Below are positions 31,904-41,057 of a stretch of DNA of 52,465 nt, in pieces. A program made the position numbers and the translations under genes. The DNA is from Clostridia bacterium (lineage in GTDB: Bacteria > Bacillota > Clostridia > Christensenellales > Borkfalkiaceae). The notes under the pieces were generated by a model. It saw only the letters and a program-made list of their open reading frames with translations, had not been told where the DNA came from and did not search any database. The stretch lies in contig CAAGGZ010000133.1 in NCBI GenBank assembly GCA_900769545.1, positions 1-52,465 on the forward strand. The letters are read 5' to 3'. Every line of letters starts with the position of its first letter. Position 1 is the first letter of the stretch.

Positions 31904-33559
31904 ATGCTTTCGGATATCGAAATTGCGGAAAAAGCGGAACTCATAGACATACGTGAGGTGGCGAAAAAGCTCCACTTGACAGAAAACGAATTGGAATTGT
32001 ACGGAAAGTATAAGGCGAAGATTGCTTTGCCTAAAGACGCCAAACGTAATGCAAAGCTCATTTTGGTCACGGCAATCAATCCTACGTCCTCGGGGGAAGG
32101 GAAAACGACGGTGTCTATCGGGCTTGCAGACGGTCTTTCCAAATTGGGGAAGAGCGCGTGTTTGGCTTTGAGAGAGCCCTCGCTCGGTCCTGTCTTCGGG
32201 ATTAAGGGCGGCGCGGCAGGCGGCGGTTACGCGCAGGTCGTTCCTATGGCGGATATAAATCTCCATTTTACGGGCGATTTGCACGCCATTACGGCGGCAA
32301 ACAACTTGCTTTGCGCGTTGATGGATAATCACATTTTCCGTGGTAACGAACTGAAAATCGATACCGACAACATTTATTTCCACCGTTGTATGGATATGAA
32401 CGAGCGTCAGCTCATCAATATTACCATCGGCGGCAAGGGCAGAGGGGTGGAAAGAGAAGACCACTTCGATATTACGGCGGCAAGCGAGATTATGGCGGTG
32501 CTTTGTCTTGCGACGGATATTGACGATTTGAAAAAGCGTTTGGGCAATATCATTGTCGGCTTGAATACGGACGGCGAGTACGTTCGCGCAAAGGACATTC
32601 CTGGGGCGGTTGGCTCGATGGCGGTGCTTTTGAAAGAAGCGATGAAGCCCAACCTCGTGCAAACCCTTGAACATACGCCTGCTATCATTCACGGCGGTCC
32701 GTTTGCAAATATTGCGCACGGCTGTAACAGCGTACAGGCAACGTATGCGGCGATGAGTTTTGCGGATTATGCGGTTACCGAGGCTGGCTTTGGCGCTGAC
32801 CTTGGCGCGGAGAAGTTCCTCGACACCAAATGCAGAGCGGCTGGCATTGAACCTGATTGCGTGGTTATCGTAGCGACGGTAAAGGCGTTGAAGCTTCACG
32901 GCGGCGCGGCGAAAGAAACGTTGTCGGAAGAGGATTTGACAGCTCTTGAAAAGGGTATGCCCAACCTTTTGAAGCATATTGAAAACATTAAAAACGTATA
33001 CAAGAAACCCGTTGTGGTTGCGATGAACAGATTCTTTACGGACACGCAAGCGGAAACGGATTTCGTGATTGAAAAGGTAAAGGCGGCTGGCTCGACGGCG
33101 GTATTTACCGACGTATTCTTAAAAGGCGGCGAAGGCGGCAAGGAATTGGCGGCGGAAGTCGTTAAGGCTTGTGAAATTCCTTCTAAGCTTTGTCATCCCT
33201 ATGAACTCGACGAAAGAGTTTGCGAGAAGATTGAAAACGTAGCGAAGAAAATTTACGGCGCAGACGGTGTGGATTTCTCGGAAGAAGCGCTTGCGAAAAT
33301 CAAGACGATTGAAGAAAAGGGCTGTGGGAATTTACCCGTTATTATTGCCAAAACGCAGTATTCCTTGTCGGACAATGCGGAGCTTTTGGGCAGACCTGAA
33401 AACTTCCGTATCACAGTACGAGACGTTGTATTAAAAGGCGGCGCAGGTTTTATTGTAGCGATTGCGGGTAAGATTATGTTGATGCCCGGGCTCGGCGCGC
33501 ATCCTGCGGCAGAAAAGATAGATTTGCTTTCCGACGGCACCATTGTAGGATTGTCCTAA
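31904..33559 (+). CDS. fhs: Formate-tetrahydrofolate ligase
   Basis: 551 residues, normal length. It forms 10-formyl-THF from formate, THF and ATP, supplying one-carbon units for purines and, in acetogens, the methyl branch of the Wood-Ljungdahl pathway. The P-loop is NPTSSGEGKTTVSIGL; SLGPVFGIKGGAAGGGYAQVVPMADINLHFTGD and IHGGPFANIAHGCNS are family blocks. The ATG at 31904 has ACAGGAG 6 nt upstream; the frame opens earlier but without homology. No other Wood-Ljungdahl gene is nearby, so a biosynthetic role is the safer reading. glnS follows after 42 bp. Confidence 0.97.
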   Translation: MLSDIEIAEKAELIDIREVAKKLHLTENELELYGKYKAKIALPKDAKRNAKLILVTAINPTSSGEGKTTVSIGLADGLSKLGKSACLALREPSLGPVFGIKGGAAGGGYAQVVPMADINLHFTGDLHAITAANNLLCALMDNHIFRGNELKIDTDNIYFHRCMDMNERQLINITIGGKGRGVEREDHFDITAASEIMAVLCLATDIDDLKKRLGNIIVGLNTDGEYVRAKDIPGAVGSMAVLLKEAMKPNLVQTLEHTPAIIHGGPFANIAHGCNSVQATYAAMSFADYAVTEAGFGADLGAEKFLDTKCRAAGIEPDCVVIVATVKALKLHGGAAKETLSEEDLTALEKGMPNLLKHIENIKNVYKKPVVVAMNRFFTDTQAETDFVIEKVKAAGSTAVFTDVFLKGGEGGKELAAEVVKACEIPSKLCHPYELDERVCEKIENVAKKIYGADGVDFSEEALAKIKTIEEKGCGNLPVIIAKTQYSLSDNAELLGRPENFRITVRDVVLKGGAGFIVAIAGKIMLMPGLGAHPAAEKIDLLSDGTIVGLS

Positions 33560-33601
33560 GCGAAGTGAATTGCAAGCAGGCATTAAAATAGTGAGAATAT
33601 T

Positions 33602-35236
33602 ATGAAAACGATTGAAGCAACGAATTTTATCGAACAAATTATTAACGATGATATTGAAAACGGCAAAATTTCCGCCGTTCAAACGCGTTTCCCTCCCGAA
33701 CCGAACGGTTATCTCCATATCGGACATATCAAGAGTATGCTCGTCAATTTCGGTACGGCGAAAAAGTTTGAAGGAAAGTGCAACCTTTTCTTTGACGACA
33801 CCAACCCTTCTAAGGAAAAAACGGAATTTGTAGACGCAATCCGTAAAGACATCGCTTGGGTGGGCTATGATTGGGCGAAAGAGGTTTACGCTTCCGATTT
33901 CTTTGAAACCATTTATGAGTTTGCTGAAAAACTCATTACGGACGGTAAAGCGTTTGTGTGCGATTTGTCTCCCGAAGAGATAAGCGCAACGCGCGGAACG
34001 CTGACGGAGGGCGGTAAGGAAAGTCCTTATCGTAACCGCTCCGTAGAAGAAAACTTGCAGCTTTTCCGTGAAATGCGCGCAGGGAAATACCCTGACGGGA
34101 GCAAGTGTTTGCGCGCGAAGATTGATATGTCTTCGCCGAATATGAATATGCGCGACCCTGTTATTTACCGTATTTTGCGCTCCACGCATCACCGCACGGG
34201 CGATACTTGGTGTATCTATCCTATGTACGACTATGCGCATCCTATCTGCGACTATTTGCAGGGCGTGACGCATTCCCTTTGTACGCTTGAGTTTGAAGAC
34301 CACAGACCGCTTTACGATTGGGTGGGTATCAACCTTGGTTTTGTACCGAAGCCTCGTCAAATCGAGTTTGCGCGTCTTGCCGTAACCAACACGGTTATGT
34401 CCAAGAGATATTTGAAAAAGCTCGTAGAAGAGGGACACGTACACGGTTGGGACGATCCCCGTATGCCGACGGTGGCAGGTCTTAGAAACCGTGGGGTTCC
34501 GCCTGAAGCGTTGCTTGATTTCTGTACGAAAATCGGTATCGTAAAGGCAAATTCTGAATGTCAGCTTGCTTATTTAGAGGCTTGTATCCGTGACAATCTC
34601 AATGAAAATGCCGAACGCGCTATGGCGGTGTTAGAGCCTTTGAAGGTAACGATTACCAATTACGAGGGCGAAGAAATGTTGGAAACCGCCGTTCATCCCT
34701 TAAAGCCGGAGCTCGGCACGAGGCAGGTGGCGTTCTCAAACGTGGTATATATCGACAGAGCGGACTTTGCGATGGTTCCCCCTCCCAAGTATCAAAGATT
34801 GAAGCCTGACGGCTACGTGCGTTTGAAAGGCGCGTATATTATTCATTGCGACGAGGTTATCACTGACGCAGAGGGTAATGTGACGGAGCTGAAATGTAGC
34901 TATATCCCCGAGAGCCGTTCCTCCAACGATACCAGCGGTATCAAGGTAAAGGGTACGATTCAGTGGGTAGACGGAAAGACGGGTGTGGATGCGGAAATTC
35001 GCAGATACGGCGTGCTCTTGAAAGACGCAGAATATCCCGGACAGGATTTCGGCGAGAGAATGAATCTCGACAGCGAGCATATTTTCCACGGCAAAGCGGA
35101 GCCTTACCTTGCGGAAAGCAATGACGGAAAGCAGTTCCAGCTGATGCGTGTGGGCTACTATAAAAAATGTGTAGACGATAAGGGCGGCTTGGTGTTGTCC
35201 GAAATCGTTTCCTTGAAAGACAATTTCAACAAATAA
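33602..35236 (+). CDS. glnS: Glutaminyl-tRNA synthetase
   Basis: 544 residues. Class I synthetase charging tRNA-Gln directly. FPPEPNGYLHIGH holds the HIGH motif; the KMSKS equivalent is VMSKRYLKKLV. DDTNPSKE, CTLEFEDHRPLYDW and the C-terminal anticodon-binding beta barrels (YIDRADF...LKPDGYVRLKGAY, ESRSSNDTSGIKVKGTIQWV) distinguish GlnRS from GluRS. Its presence suggests that Gln-tRNA need not be made by amidotransfer alone. It begins 42 bp after fhs and is probably cotranscribed. Confidence 0.97.
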   Translation: MKTIEATNFIEQIINDDIENGKISAVQTRFPPEPNGYLHIGHIKSMLVNFGTAKKFEGKCNLFFDDTNPSKEKTEFVDAIRKDIAWVGYDWAKEVYASDFFETIYEFAEKLITDGKAFVCDLSPEEISATRGTLTEGGKESPYRNRSVEENLQLFREMRAGKYPDGSKCLRAKIDMSSPNMNMRDPVIYRILRSTHHRTGDTWCIYPMYDYAHPICDYLQGVTHSLCTLEFEDHRPLYDWVGINLGFVPKPRQIEFARLAVTNTVMSKRYLKKLVEEGHVHGWDDPRMPTVAGLRNRGVPPEALLDFCTKIGIVKANSECQLAYLEACIRDNLNENAERAMAVLEPLKVTITNYEGEEMLETAVHPLKPELGTRQVAFSNVVYIDRADFAMVPPPKYQRLKPDGYVRLKGAYIIHCDEVITDAEGNVTELKCSYIPESRSSNDTSGIKVKGTIQWVDGKTGVDAEIRRYGVLLKDAEYPGQDFGERMNLDSEHIFHGKAEPYLAESNDGKQFQLMRVGYYKKCVDDKGGLVLSEIVSLKDNFNK

Positions 35237-35302
35237 GCTTTAACTTAAAAAAATCAAGAAATACGTTTTACGCATAAGCGTATGATAAAAGGAGAGGAAA
35301 AT

Positions 35303-36499
35303 ATGATTTCTTCGAATTTGATATTAGCTTTAGGAGACGTGATAAAACGCGCGCCGTTGGTGATAACAATCGCTTGCGCTGTTGTCGCTGCAATCGCGTT
35401 CCTCGTCGGCTTTACAAAGGGATTCCGACGCGTGGGATGGGGATGTTTGACCTGTCTTGTTGCTACGGTAGTGTTTATCCTATTCAATACGATATTGGTG
35501 AAGTCCAAGCTCGTTTTGAATATCAATATGAATGGGGCGCTTGACGAACGCGCCTTGACGACGTTCTTAGTCGCAACGGTAAGTATCGTATTGACGCTCG
35601 TTGTATACGGCTTGCTTTCGTGGCTGCTTCGTCCCAGCTATAAAATCGTCCATAGAAACCCTGTCAGCTACAAGTATGGCATCGAGATTGAGGACGATTA
35701 CAGTGAATATGACGACGTGGCAGAGCCTCGTTTTGTGGAATGGAAACACGCTGGCAGACCTACCATTGTCGGGAGATTGATCGGCGGTACGATTTGCGCA
35801 ATCAATACCTTGGGTATTTTGGCGATTGTCGTGTCGGTTGTCCTTATCGTTATCAATGCAACGATGCTTGGCTCGACGGAGCTTTCCGCTGCTATGAACG
35901 TCCGCGCGACGAAGATAATGCTCGATTTTGCACAGAAGTATGCGCTTGATTTCATTACGATTTCGGCGATTGTTTTGATGGCGTTCAAGGGCTATAAAAA
36001 CGGTTTGGTGGGCAGTATTCGTTCCTTGGTGGTAAGCTACGGCGGCACGATTTTGGGTATTTTGGCGTTTGTATTACCATTTATGAATTCGGGAATGTTG
36101 TTCTTTACGCCCAAATTGGTGCAAAGATGTACTTCGCTCCTTGGCGGCGTACCTGAAATGTTCCGCGCTTTGGCAGGTAAATTGTTGGCAGGCGTATTGA
36201 TTTTCGCATTCTTTATGATTTTGCTTGCTCTTGTCAACTATTTATTGGGGAGATTATCCTACGTAGTGATTCGTTTGAAGCCTATTCGTATGTTAGACGG
36301 CTCGATTGCTTGTTTCTTGTATTTCTTGCTTGGCGTCATCGTTTGTATCGGTGTTTGGTGCTTGTTCTATGCGTTGGATTATTGCGGTTTGCTGCATATA
36401 TCCGAAGCGTTCAGCGAGGAGTCCTCACTAGCAGGAAGCTTGTTCAAACTTGCGGAAACTTGGGTAAAACCTGTGATTGATAAATTCGTTGTACAATAA
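35303..36499 (+). CDS. Polytopic membrane protein, possible CvpA-like duplication
   Basis: 398 residues from ATG at 35303, preceded by AAAGGAGAGGAA; a start at 35282 would overlap that site. About ten hydrophobic segments in two blocks separated by an acidic cytosolic stretch (EIEDDYSEYDDVAEP). Each block contains a loop like the CvpA signature: FLVGFTKGFRRVGWG near the start and MAFKGYKNGLVGSIRSLVVSYGG in the second half. CvpA is a small membrane protein of unclear role near purF or mutS in many bacteria. Assignment is tentative; it may be a lineage-specific membrane protein. Confidence 0.55.
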   Translation: MISSNLILALGDVIKRAPLVITIACAVVAAIAFLVGFTKGFRRVGWGCLTCLVATVVFILFNTILVKSKLVLNINMNGALDERALTTFLVATVSIVLTLVVYGLLSWLLRPSYKIVHRNPVSYKYGIEIEDDYSEYDDVAEPRFVEWKHAGRPTIVGRLIGGTICAINTLGILAIVVSVVLIVINATMLGSTELSAAMNVRATKIMLDFAQKYALDFITISAIVLMAFKGYKNGLVGSIRSLVVSYGGTILGILAFVLPFMNSGMLFFTPKLVQRCTSLLGGVPEMFRALAGKLLAGVLIFAFFMILLALVNYLLGRLSYVVIRLKPIRMLDGSIACFLYFLLGVIVCIGVWCLFYALDYCGLLHISEAFSEESSLAGSLFKLAETWVKPVIDKFVVQ

Positions 36500-36515
36500 A
36501 TCTTAGAAAAAACCG

Positions 36516-36547
36516 AAAGCGGACGATTTCGTCCGCTTTTTTGTTTT
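36516..36547 (+). terminator. Terminator after the fhs-glnS-membrane protein unit
   Basis: Perfect 9-bp stem AAAGCGGAC/GTCCGCTTT with loop GATTTC and a T tract, 16 nt past the stop codon. Confidence 0.9.
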
Positions 36548-36576
36548 TATGGAAACCGGGAATTGCTTATTGCAAG

Positions 36577-36665
36577 GGGCAGGGTCGAGATGAATCCGTT
36601 TTCGGTAAATTTTGTTCAACTCGTATCTGTATGCGGTGTTTTACTGTTTAACTCGTACCTGCCCG
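36577..36665. repeat. Facing GGGGCAGGGTCGAGATGAA repeat copies
   Basis: A plus-strand copy (36577-36593) and a minus-strand copy read as TTAACTCGTACCTGCCCGCC (36648-36667), with an additional TTCAACTCGTATCTGTATGC at 36616-36635 between them. It lies in the gap between convergent genes. Confidence 0.55.
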
Positions 36666-36671
36666 CCGTAT

Positions 36672-37217
36672 TTACTCAAACTGATTGGCTAAAATGTCGG
36701 CGGTAAGACGGGCGAGGTTCATATCCGAGCCGTCCATTTTTGCGCCGTCTTCTTTCGAGAGCACCGCAACCGCACCAAGACAATCGCCGCCTGATACGAT
36801 GGGTACGATGACCTGCGCGGTGATGCCTTCTTCGTGGTTGGACGTGATGGGCAAAATGTCGCCGCCTTCCGCTGCGTTGGCAATGTAACTGCGCCGCTCG
36901 CGTAAAATTCTATCCATTTCCTCGGAAAGACCCTTGCCGTCCAAGTCTTTTTTGCCTTCGCCAAAGGCGTGTAAAATCCCGTCCGTATCGCAGATTACGG
37001 CAAGTTTACCGCTCAAATCGTTTAAAGAGCGCGCGGTGGCTTTACTAAATCTTTCCAACGTGGCGATGGGTGAGTATTTTTTGAGCATAAGCTCGTCACG
37101 GTCGGTAAAAATTTCCAAGGGGTCGCCTTCTTTAATACGCAAAGTACGGCGGATTTCCTTAGGGATAACGACTCTGCCGAGCTCGTCTATTCTTCTGACA
37201 ATTCCTGTTGCTTTCAT
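36672..37217 (-). CDS. spoVT: SpoVT-like AbrB-family sporulation regulator
   Basis: 181 residues from ATG at 37217, with GGAGGAA 5 nt upstream. The N-terminal 50 residues are an AbrB-type swapped-hairpin DNA-binding domain (MKATGIVRRIDELGRVVIPKEIRRTLRIKEGDPLEI), and the rest is the GAF-like domain that defines SpoVT (IVPIVSGGDCLGAVAVLS). In B. subtilis SpoVT adjusts the sigma-G forespore programme and sits next to yabM and yabN. Here the yabM- and yabN-like genes lie 9 kb away (46520-49269), so the group is split. It suggests a spore former or a lineage that retains spore regulators. Confidence 0.93.
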   Translation of the reverse strand: MKATGIVRRIDELGRVVIPKEIRRTLRIKEGDPLEIFTDRDELMLKKYSPIATLERFSKATARSLNDLSGKLAVICDTDGILHAFGEGKKDLDGKGLSEEMDRILRERRSYIANAAEGGDILPITSNHEEGITAQVIVPIVSGGDCLGAVAVLSKEDGAKMDGSDMNLARLTADILANQFE

Positions 37218-37294
37218 AAATTCCTCCATTACCAAGTATTGTGTGATAGGATTGGAAAGAATATACAACCTTGCCGAAAAAAGCATAAAAAATC

Positions 37295-37323
37295 AGGACA
37301 TTATAGTTGCTTTATGATATAAT
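37295..37323 (+). promoter_or_regulatory. Candidate promoter divergent from spoVT
   Basis: AGGACA (37295-37300), 17-bp spacer, TATAAT (37318-37323) with an extended TGA before it. No protein gene follows; see the RNA candidate at 37330-37460. Confidence 0.5.
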
Positions 37324-37329
37324 AGAGCT

Positions 37330-37460
37330 ATGAATTGGATATAGAGGTTTTTCTTGACGGAGATATGAGCTCCGCGCAATATCGCAGTGAAATATGGATT
37401 CCTGTGACGAAAAAGTAAAACAAAACGCCCCGAATGAGTTCGTTCGGGGCGAAGTTTTTA
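37330..37460 (+). ncRNA. Candidate small RNA (about 130 nt)
   Basis: A transcript from the 37295-37323 promoter would end at the CGCCCCGAA/TTCGGGGCG terminator and contain a CGGAG/CTCCG hairpin near 37360-37372. Only tiny frames are present (MNWI-stop). It is supported only by promoter plus terminator, and the terminator may serve the minus-strand genes. Confidence 0.35.
37426..37460. terminator. Bidirectional terminator
   Basis: Nine-bp stem CGCCCCGAA/TTCGGGGCG with an 8-nt loop; AAGTTTTTA on the plus exit and TTTTGTTTTA on the minus exit. On the minus strand it would end the mannosidase-methyltransferase transcript. Confidence 0.8.
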
Positions 37461-37465
37461 TGGAG

Positions 37466-37593
37466 CTATTTCTTTTTAAAAATCGGTTTGTCGTTGGCGC
37501 AAAGCCACGCGCCGATTATCATAACGCCGCTAAAATTGCAAGAAAAATCCCTGTTTTTATAGAGTTTTTGTTTTGGTTGCAAGAGGTTTTCAT
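37466..37593 (-). CDS. Possible small membrane protein, apparently frameshifted
   Basis: The ATG at 37593 overlaps the methyltransferase stop (ATGA). Frame 1 (37593-37519) codes MKTSCNQNKNSIKTGIFLAI plus LAAL and stops; frame 2 starts in another ATGA overlap (37522-37466) and codes MIIGAWLCANDKPIFKKK. Joined by one base they give a credible 42-residue protein with a single membrane span (GIFLAILA...MIIGAWLC) and a Lys-rich end, directly before the terminator. It may be a decayed gene, two coupled mini-genes, or chance. Confidence 0.35.
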
Positions 37594-38462
37594 TTTATAC
37601 CTCTTACGACCATAATGACGGAAAGCGACGTATCCCAATACTTTTTCCCTGCTTGATAATCGCGGAGTCTGTTTTCAAACTTTTGCTCAACGATGGCTTT
37701 CACGTCCTCAACTTCGCGCACGGTAAAATGCTCTGGCATAGAGGTTAAAACAGAGTCCACGGCTTCGAGCGCGCCGAATTTTTCTGCTTCTATTATAGCG
37801 ATTGCTGTTTTTTGGGGACAATTCGGGTTATCGGGCGTCAACGGAATACAAACAAATCCCGTCGAAAGGGAGTGAAAACCTTGTTTTTCCATAGACAGGG
37901 GGAGCTCCGCTTCGTTGACGGCGTATTTGCCGATGCAAAATTTTTCAAACGAATCGTCGAATTGCGCTGCTTTTTTCCAAAAGGCTTGCTCTGTTTCGTT
38001 TTCTGCAAGGCAGGGAGCGGAAACGGAAATGCCTTTTCTGGATGACAAAACGATACAAACGCCCTTCTTTTTTAAAACACGGCGTTGTTCTCCGTAAAAA
38101 GCCGAAGGTTCGATATGTTCGCTGACGGTATTGGAAATTGTAACGTCGAAATACTCGTCGGGGAAGGGTAACGCCGTGGCGTCCGCTTCCATAAATTGAA
38201 CGCCTTGTTCGTGTTCTTTCGCGAAACGAATAAATTCTGCGTCACGGTCAATGGCAGTGATTTCCGCGTTTGGAAACCAACGGCGCAAAGCGCCTGCCAA
38301 CGCGCCCGGACCGCAACCGATTTCCAAAATTTTCAAGTTCTTATTTGGGTCTAAACCCAAAAGAGCCTTGTATTGCGCAGAAAAAGCGTCGTCAAATCGC
38401 AATTTTCGACTGTAATATAAAGTTTTTACGCCTTGTATGCGTGTAGACCAAACTGTATTCAT
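37590..38462 (-). CDS. SAM-dependent methyltransferase (class I)
   Basis: 290 residues from ATG at 38462. Rossmann SAM site LKILEIGCGPGALAGAL (motif I), EITAIDRDAEFI (acidic residue for the ribose), MEADATALPFPDEYFDVTISNTVSEHI (motifs II-III as in UbiE/Methyltransf_11 proteins). The C-terminal 100 residues are not characteristic. The substrate is unknown. No ribosome site is visible before ATG 38462 or the TTG at 38477; it starts 22 bp after the beta-mannosidase stop, so translation may depend on the upstream gene. Confidence 0.85.
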   Translation of the reverse strand: MNTVWSTRIQGVKTLYYSRKLRFDDAFSAQYKALLGLDPNKNLKILEIGCGPGALAGALRRWFPNAEITAIDRDAEFIRFAKEHEQGVQFMEADATALPFPDEYFDVTISNTVSEHIEPSAFYGEQRRVLKKKGVCIVLSSRKGISVSAPCLAENETEQAFWKKAAQFDDSFEKFCIGKYAVNEAELPLSMEKQGFHSLSTGFVCIPLTPDNPNCPQKTAIAIIEAEKFGALEAVDSVLTSMPEHFTVREVEDVKAIVEQKFENRLRDYQAGKKYWDTSLSVIMVVRGIK

Positions 38463-38484
38463 AATATAGTAAAACAAAAATCAA

Positions 38485-40890
38485 TTATTGAATATCAAAT
38501 ACGGAACGTAAGCATATTTTGTTGGCTTTTCCCGACAAAATGCGGACGCGTTTTTCGCCTTTTTCTATATCGAAATAGTTATCTTCAAGCAATAAATCGC
38601 CGTCTTCACCCTCAATTTGTATAGACTTTGCGTAAGTATCGCTATGGATAATAAGCTCGTTATCCTGCAAAGTATAGCGCAGGTTCGGGTTTTTAAATTT
38701 ATAATATTTAGGCTGTGTAAAGAGGACGCTTCCCTCCGAAATAACTTTGCCGTTTACGATAAACGAGAAATACAAATGATCGGTTTCGGGGTTGAGCCCG
38801 TCAAAATGTATTTTTTCCAACCATTTCACGGACAGGGGAGCAACAGATACTTGTTCTTCCCCCTGTTTTAAAAGCTCGCTCTTGTGGGTGCGGAGCTCCC
38901 AAACTACCTTGCCCGTGATTTCTTCTTTCGTGTCGTTGGTTACGCAAAGTCGAGCGGATTTTTCCTTACTCAAGGTGTTTTCTTCCGTATTGATAAAACT
39001 ACGGGTTTGCATTTCTCCCACTTCTTCGCAGGAAAGCAAAACGGGTGCGTAGAAACGCTTTGCCGCATATTGCAGGGCTTTGTATCTGCCGCAGTAATCA
39101 ATGCTCGCCCAAGAGGTAACGGGCCAAATGTCGTTGAGCTGCCAATACAGAGTACCCATACAGCGACCGCGGTTACGACGGAAATGCTCCACACGGTAGC
39201 GTATGGTTTCCGCCTGTAAAAGCTGCGAAGCGTAAATAAACGCTTCGAAATTGTTGGGGTATAAGAAGTTTCGGGTGAGATAGGTCAAAATCAGCTCGTT
39301 GCCGCCGTTGCTTCTTTGGTGTCTGTCCATAATCTTGCTGTGGACGTTTCTATCCTCTTCTAATGTGAAGGTTTCCACCGTTTTCATGCAGGGGAACGAC
39401 TCAAAACCAAATTCGCTGACGTAGCGGTAATGTTTGTTGCGACAGAGCAGATAATTGGGCTCCCAATCATGGCAATCCCCAAACGCCTCGCCGTTGGGAT
39501 CGAGGAATTTTCCGCCCGAAGTCGGCGAGGAAGGAATATAGGGCAGATGGGGGGCGACTTCATTTACAATTTTCGGGAATTGCGTTTCAAACAAGTCCAC
39601 ATAAATCTCGCTTAAATGCTCCACATCCGTTCTGCCTGAAATTGCCACATATTCATGGAAATGCCATTCAATTTCATTGTTACCGCAGATGAGTCCGAGG
39701 CAGGCGTGGTGTCTAATTCTTGTTAAATTCTGTCTGACTTCTTCGAAAATGCTCTGTCTCATTTTCTCGTCGGGTTCGTATATGGAGCAGGCAAACATCA
39801 GGTCGAAAAAGACAACCAAACCGAGCTCATCGCAAAGCTCAAAGAAGAAATCATCGGGGTAATATCCACCGCCCCAAACACGGATTGCGTTGAAATTGCA
39901 GGCTTTACAGTGGGTAAGCAGTTCCCTCGTGCGTTCGGGTGTGATACGGCTGAAAATATTATCCTCGGGGATATAATCCGCGCCCATAGCGAACATATCC
40001 ACGCCGTTGATTTCGTGGTAAAAGCTCTCGCCAAATTCGTCCTTATTGCGAATAAGTCTCATTTCTCGCAAGCCGATTTGTTTTTGTTTCTCCTCTACGA
40101 TTTCGCCGTTTTCTTTTATACAAAGGCGGAGCGTATATAAGTTCTGCTCACCAAGTCCGTTAGGCCACCAGAGCTTGGGATTTTTGATTTCCGTTTCCGC
40201 ATTGGGGATAAGAGCAATCGTTTCACCGTCGGGGGCGGTAAAAGTTGCTTCGATTTCCGCTTCTTTATCCGTTTGTACGGACAGCGTGAGGTATACTCTA
40301 CCGTCTTCGTGGCGTTGCGTAACATTCCAATCGGTGATTTTTGCGCTGTTTTGCTCCAATAAATAAACGTTGCGCCAAATGCCTGCGTCGGGAAGTCGGG
40401 GGCCCCAATCCCAGCCCATCATACAGTGCGCTTTTCGAATATGCGGATAACCCTCCATACAATCGTATGCGCCGAAGAGCTTTTGCTCCTTGTTTTTTGC
40501 CTGTATGTACAAGGGGGCAGAGTGACAAACCACGCGTAAAAGGTTTTCACCGCTTCTTAAAATATTGCTGACGTCAAAGGAATAGGTCAAGTGCATATTG
40601 TCGGTATCGGCGATTTTTGTATCGTTTACATACACGCTGCAAAGGGTGTCCAGACCTTCAAAAACGAGGAAGGTCGGGTGCTTTGAGGGGGTATGTTCAA
40701 AACTTTTCTCAAAAGTATACTCGTGGTTGGCGAGCTCTAAATAAAGCAGCTCGTTGTCCCGATAGTAAGGGTCGGGGAGCAAATGATTGTCCAAATATAA
40801 AAAGGAGTAGACAGAACCGGGGATTTTGCCTTCTACGTTGTATCCGTTACCTGTCATTTTCCATATTCCGTTTAAAGAGTATTTTTTCAT
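38485..40890 (-). CDS. Beta-mannosidase, glycoside hydrolase family 2
   Basis: 801 residues, no signal peptide, so cytosolic. It removes terminal beta-mannose from short manno-oligosaccharides. It begins with the GH2 jelly-roll domain (LNGIWKMTGNGYNVEGKIPGSVYSFL) and has the mannosidase-type HCMMGWDWGPRLPDAGIW block. The catalytic acid/base is Glu406 in CGNNEIEWHF and the nucleophile Glu493 in SEFGFESFP. RYRVEHFRRNRGRCMGTLYWQLNDIWPVTSWASIDY is diagnostic for GH2 beta-mannosidase. GGAGG precedes the ATG. It is first in a minus-strand unit with the methyltransferase. Confidence 0.95.
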   Translation of the reverse strand: MKKYSLNGIWKMTGNGYNVEGKIPGSVYSFLYLDNHLLPDPYYRDNELLYLELANHEYTFEKSFEHTPSKHPTFLVFEGLDTLCSVYVNDTKIADTDNMHLTYSFDVSNILRSGENLLRVVCHSAPLYIQAKNKEQKLFGAYDCMEGYPHIRKAHCMMGWDWGPRLPDAGIWRNVYLLEQNSAKITDWNVTQRHEDGRVYLTLSVQTDKEAEIEATFTAPDGETIALIPNAETEIKNPKLWWPNGLGEQNLYTLRLCIKENGEIVEEKQKQIGLREMRLIRNKDEFGESFYHEINGVDMFAMGADYIPEDNIFSRITPERTRELLTHCKACNFNAIRVWGGGYYPDDFFFELCDELGLVVFFDLMFACSIYEPDEKMRQSIFEEVRQNLTRIRHHACLGLICGNNEIEWHFHEYVAISGRTDVEHLSEIYVDLFETQFPKIVNEVAPHLPYIPSSPTSGGKFLDPNGEAFGDCHDWEPNYLLCRNKHYRYVSEFGFESFPCMKTVETFTLEEDRNVHSKIMDRHQRSNGGNELILTYLTRNFLYPNNFEAFIYASQLLQAETIRYRVEHFRRNRGRCMGTLYWQLNDIWPVTSWASIDYCGRYKALQYAAKRFYAPVLLSCEEVGEMQTRSFINTEENTLSKEKSARLCVTNDTKEEITGKVVWELRTHKSELLKQGEEQVSVAPLSVKWLEKIHFDGLNPETDHLYFSFIVNGKVISEGSVLFTQPKYYKFKNPNLRYTLQDNELIIHSDTYAKSIQIEGEDGDLLLEDNYFDIEKGEKRVRILSGKANKICLRSVFDIQ

Positions 40891-40922
40891 ATTTTTTGAG
40901 TTCCTCCGCGAATGATGGTATT

Positions 40923-40951
40923 AGTATAGCATATTGCGCGCCGTTTTGCAA
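40923..40951 (-). promoter_or_regulatory. Promoter of the beta-mannosidase
   Basis: Minus strand TTGCAA (40946-40951), 17-bp spacer ending TGC, TATACT (40923-40928). Confidence 0.7.
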
Positions 40952-41025
40952 GGTGATTGCGAAAAATAAAAACGCGCTGCGAAAAAGATGAGAATTTTTA
41001 GAACAATAAAAGGAAAATGTAACAA

Positions 41026-41056
41026 AAAGCGCGGATTTTATGTCCGCGCTTTACGA
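41026..41056 (-). terminator. Terminator of the YczE/YitT-like gene
   Basis: Perfect 10-bp stem AAAGCGCGGA/TCCGCGCTTT with a 7-nt loop; the minus-strand exit is TTTTGTTACATTTTCC. Confidence 0.75.
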
Positions 41057-41057
41057 A

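Noticed and set aside
37394..37615. 73-codon plus-strand ORF downstream of the spoVT divergent promoter
   Set aside because: It runs through a strong terminator hairpin, has no ribosome site and overlaps the methyltransferase end antisense.
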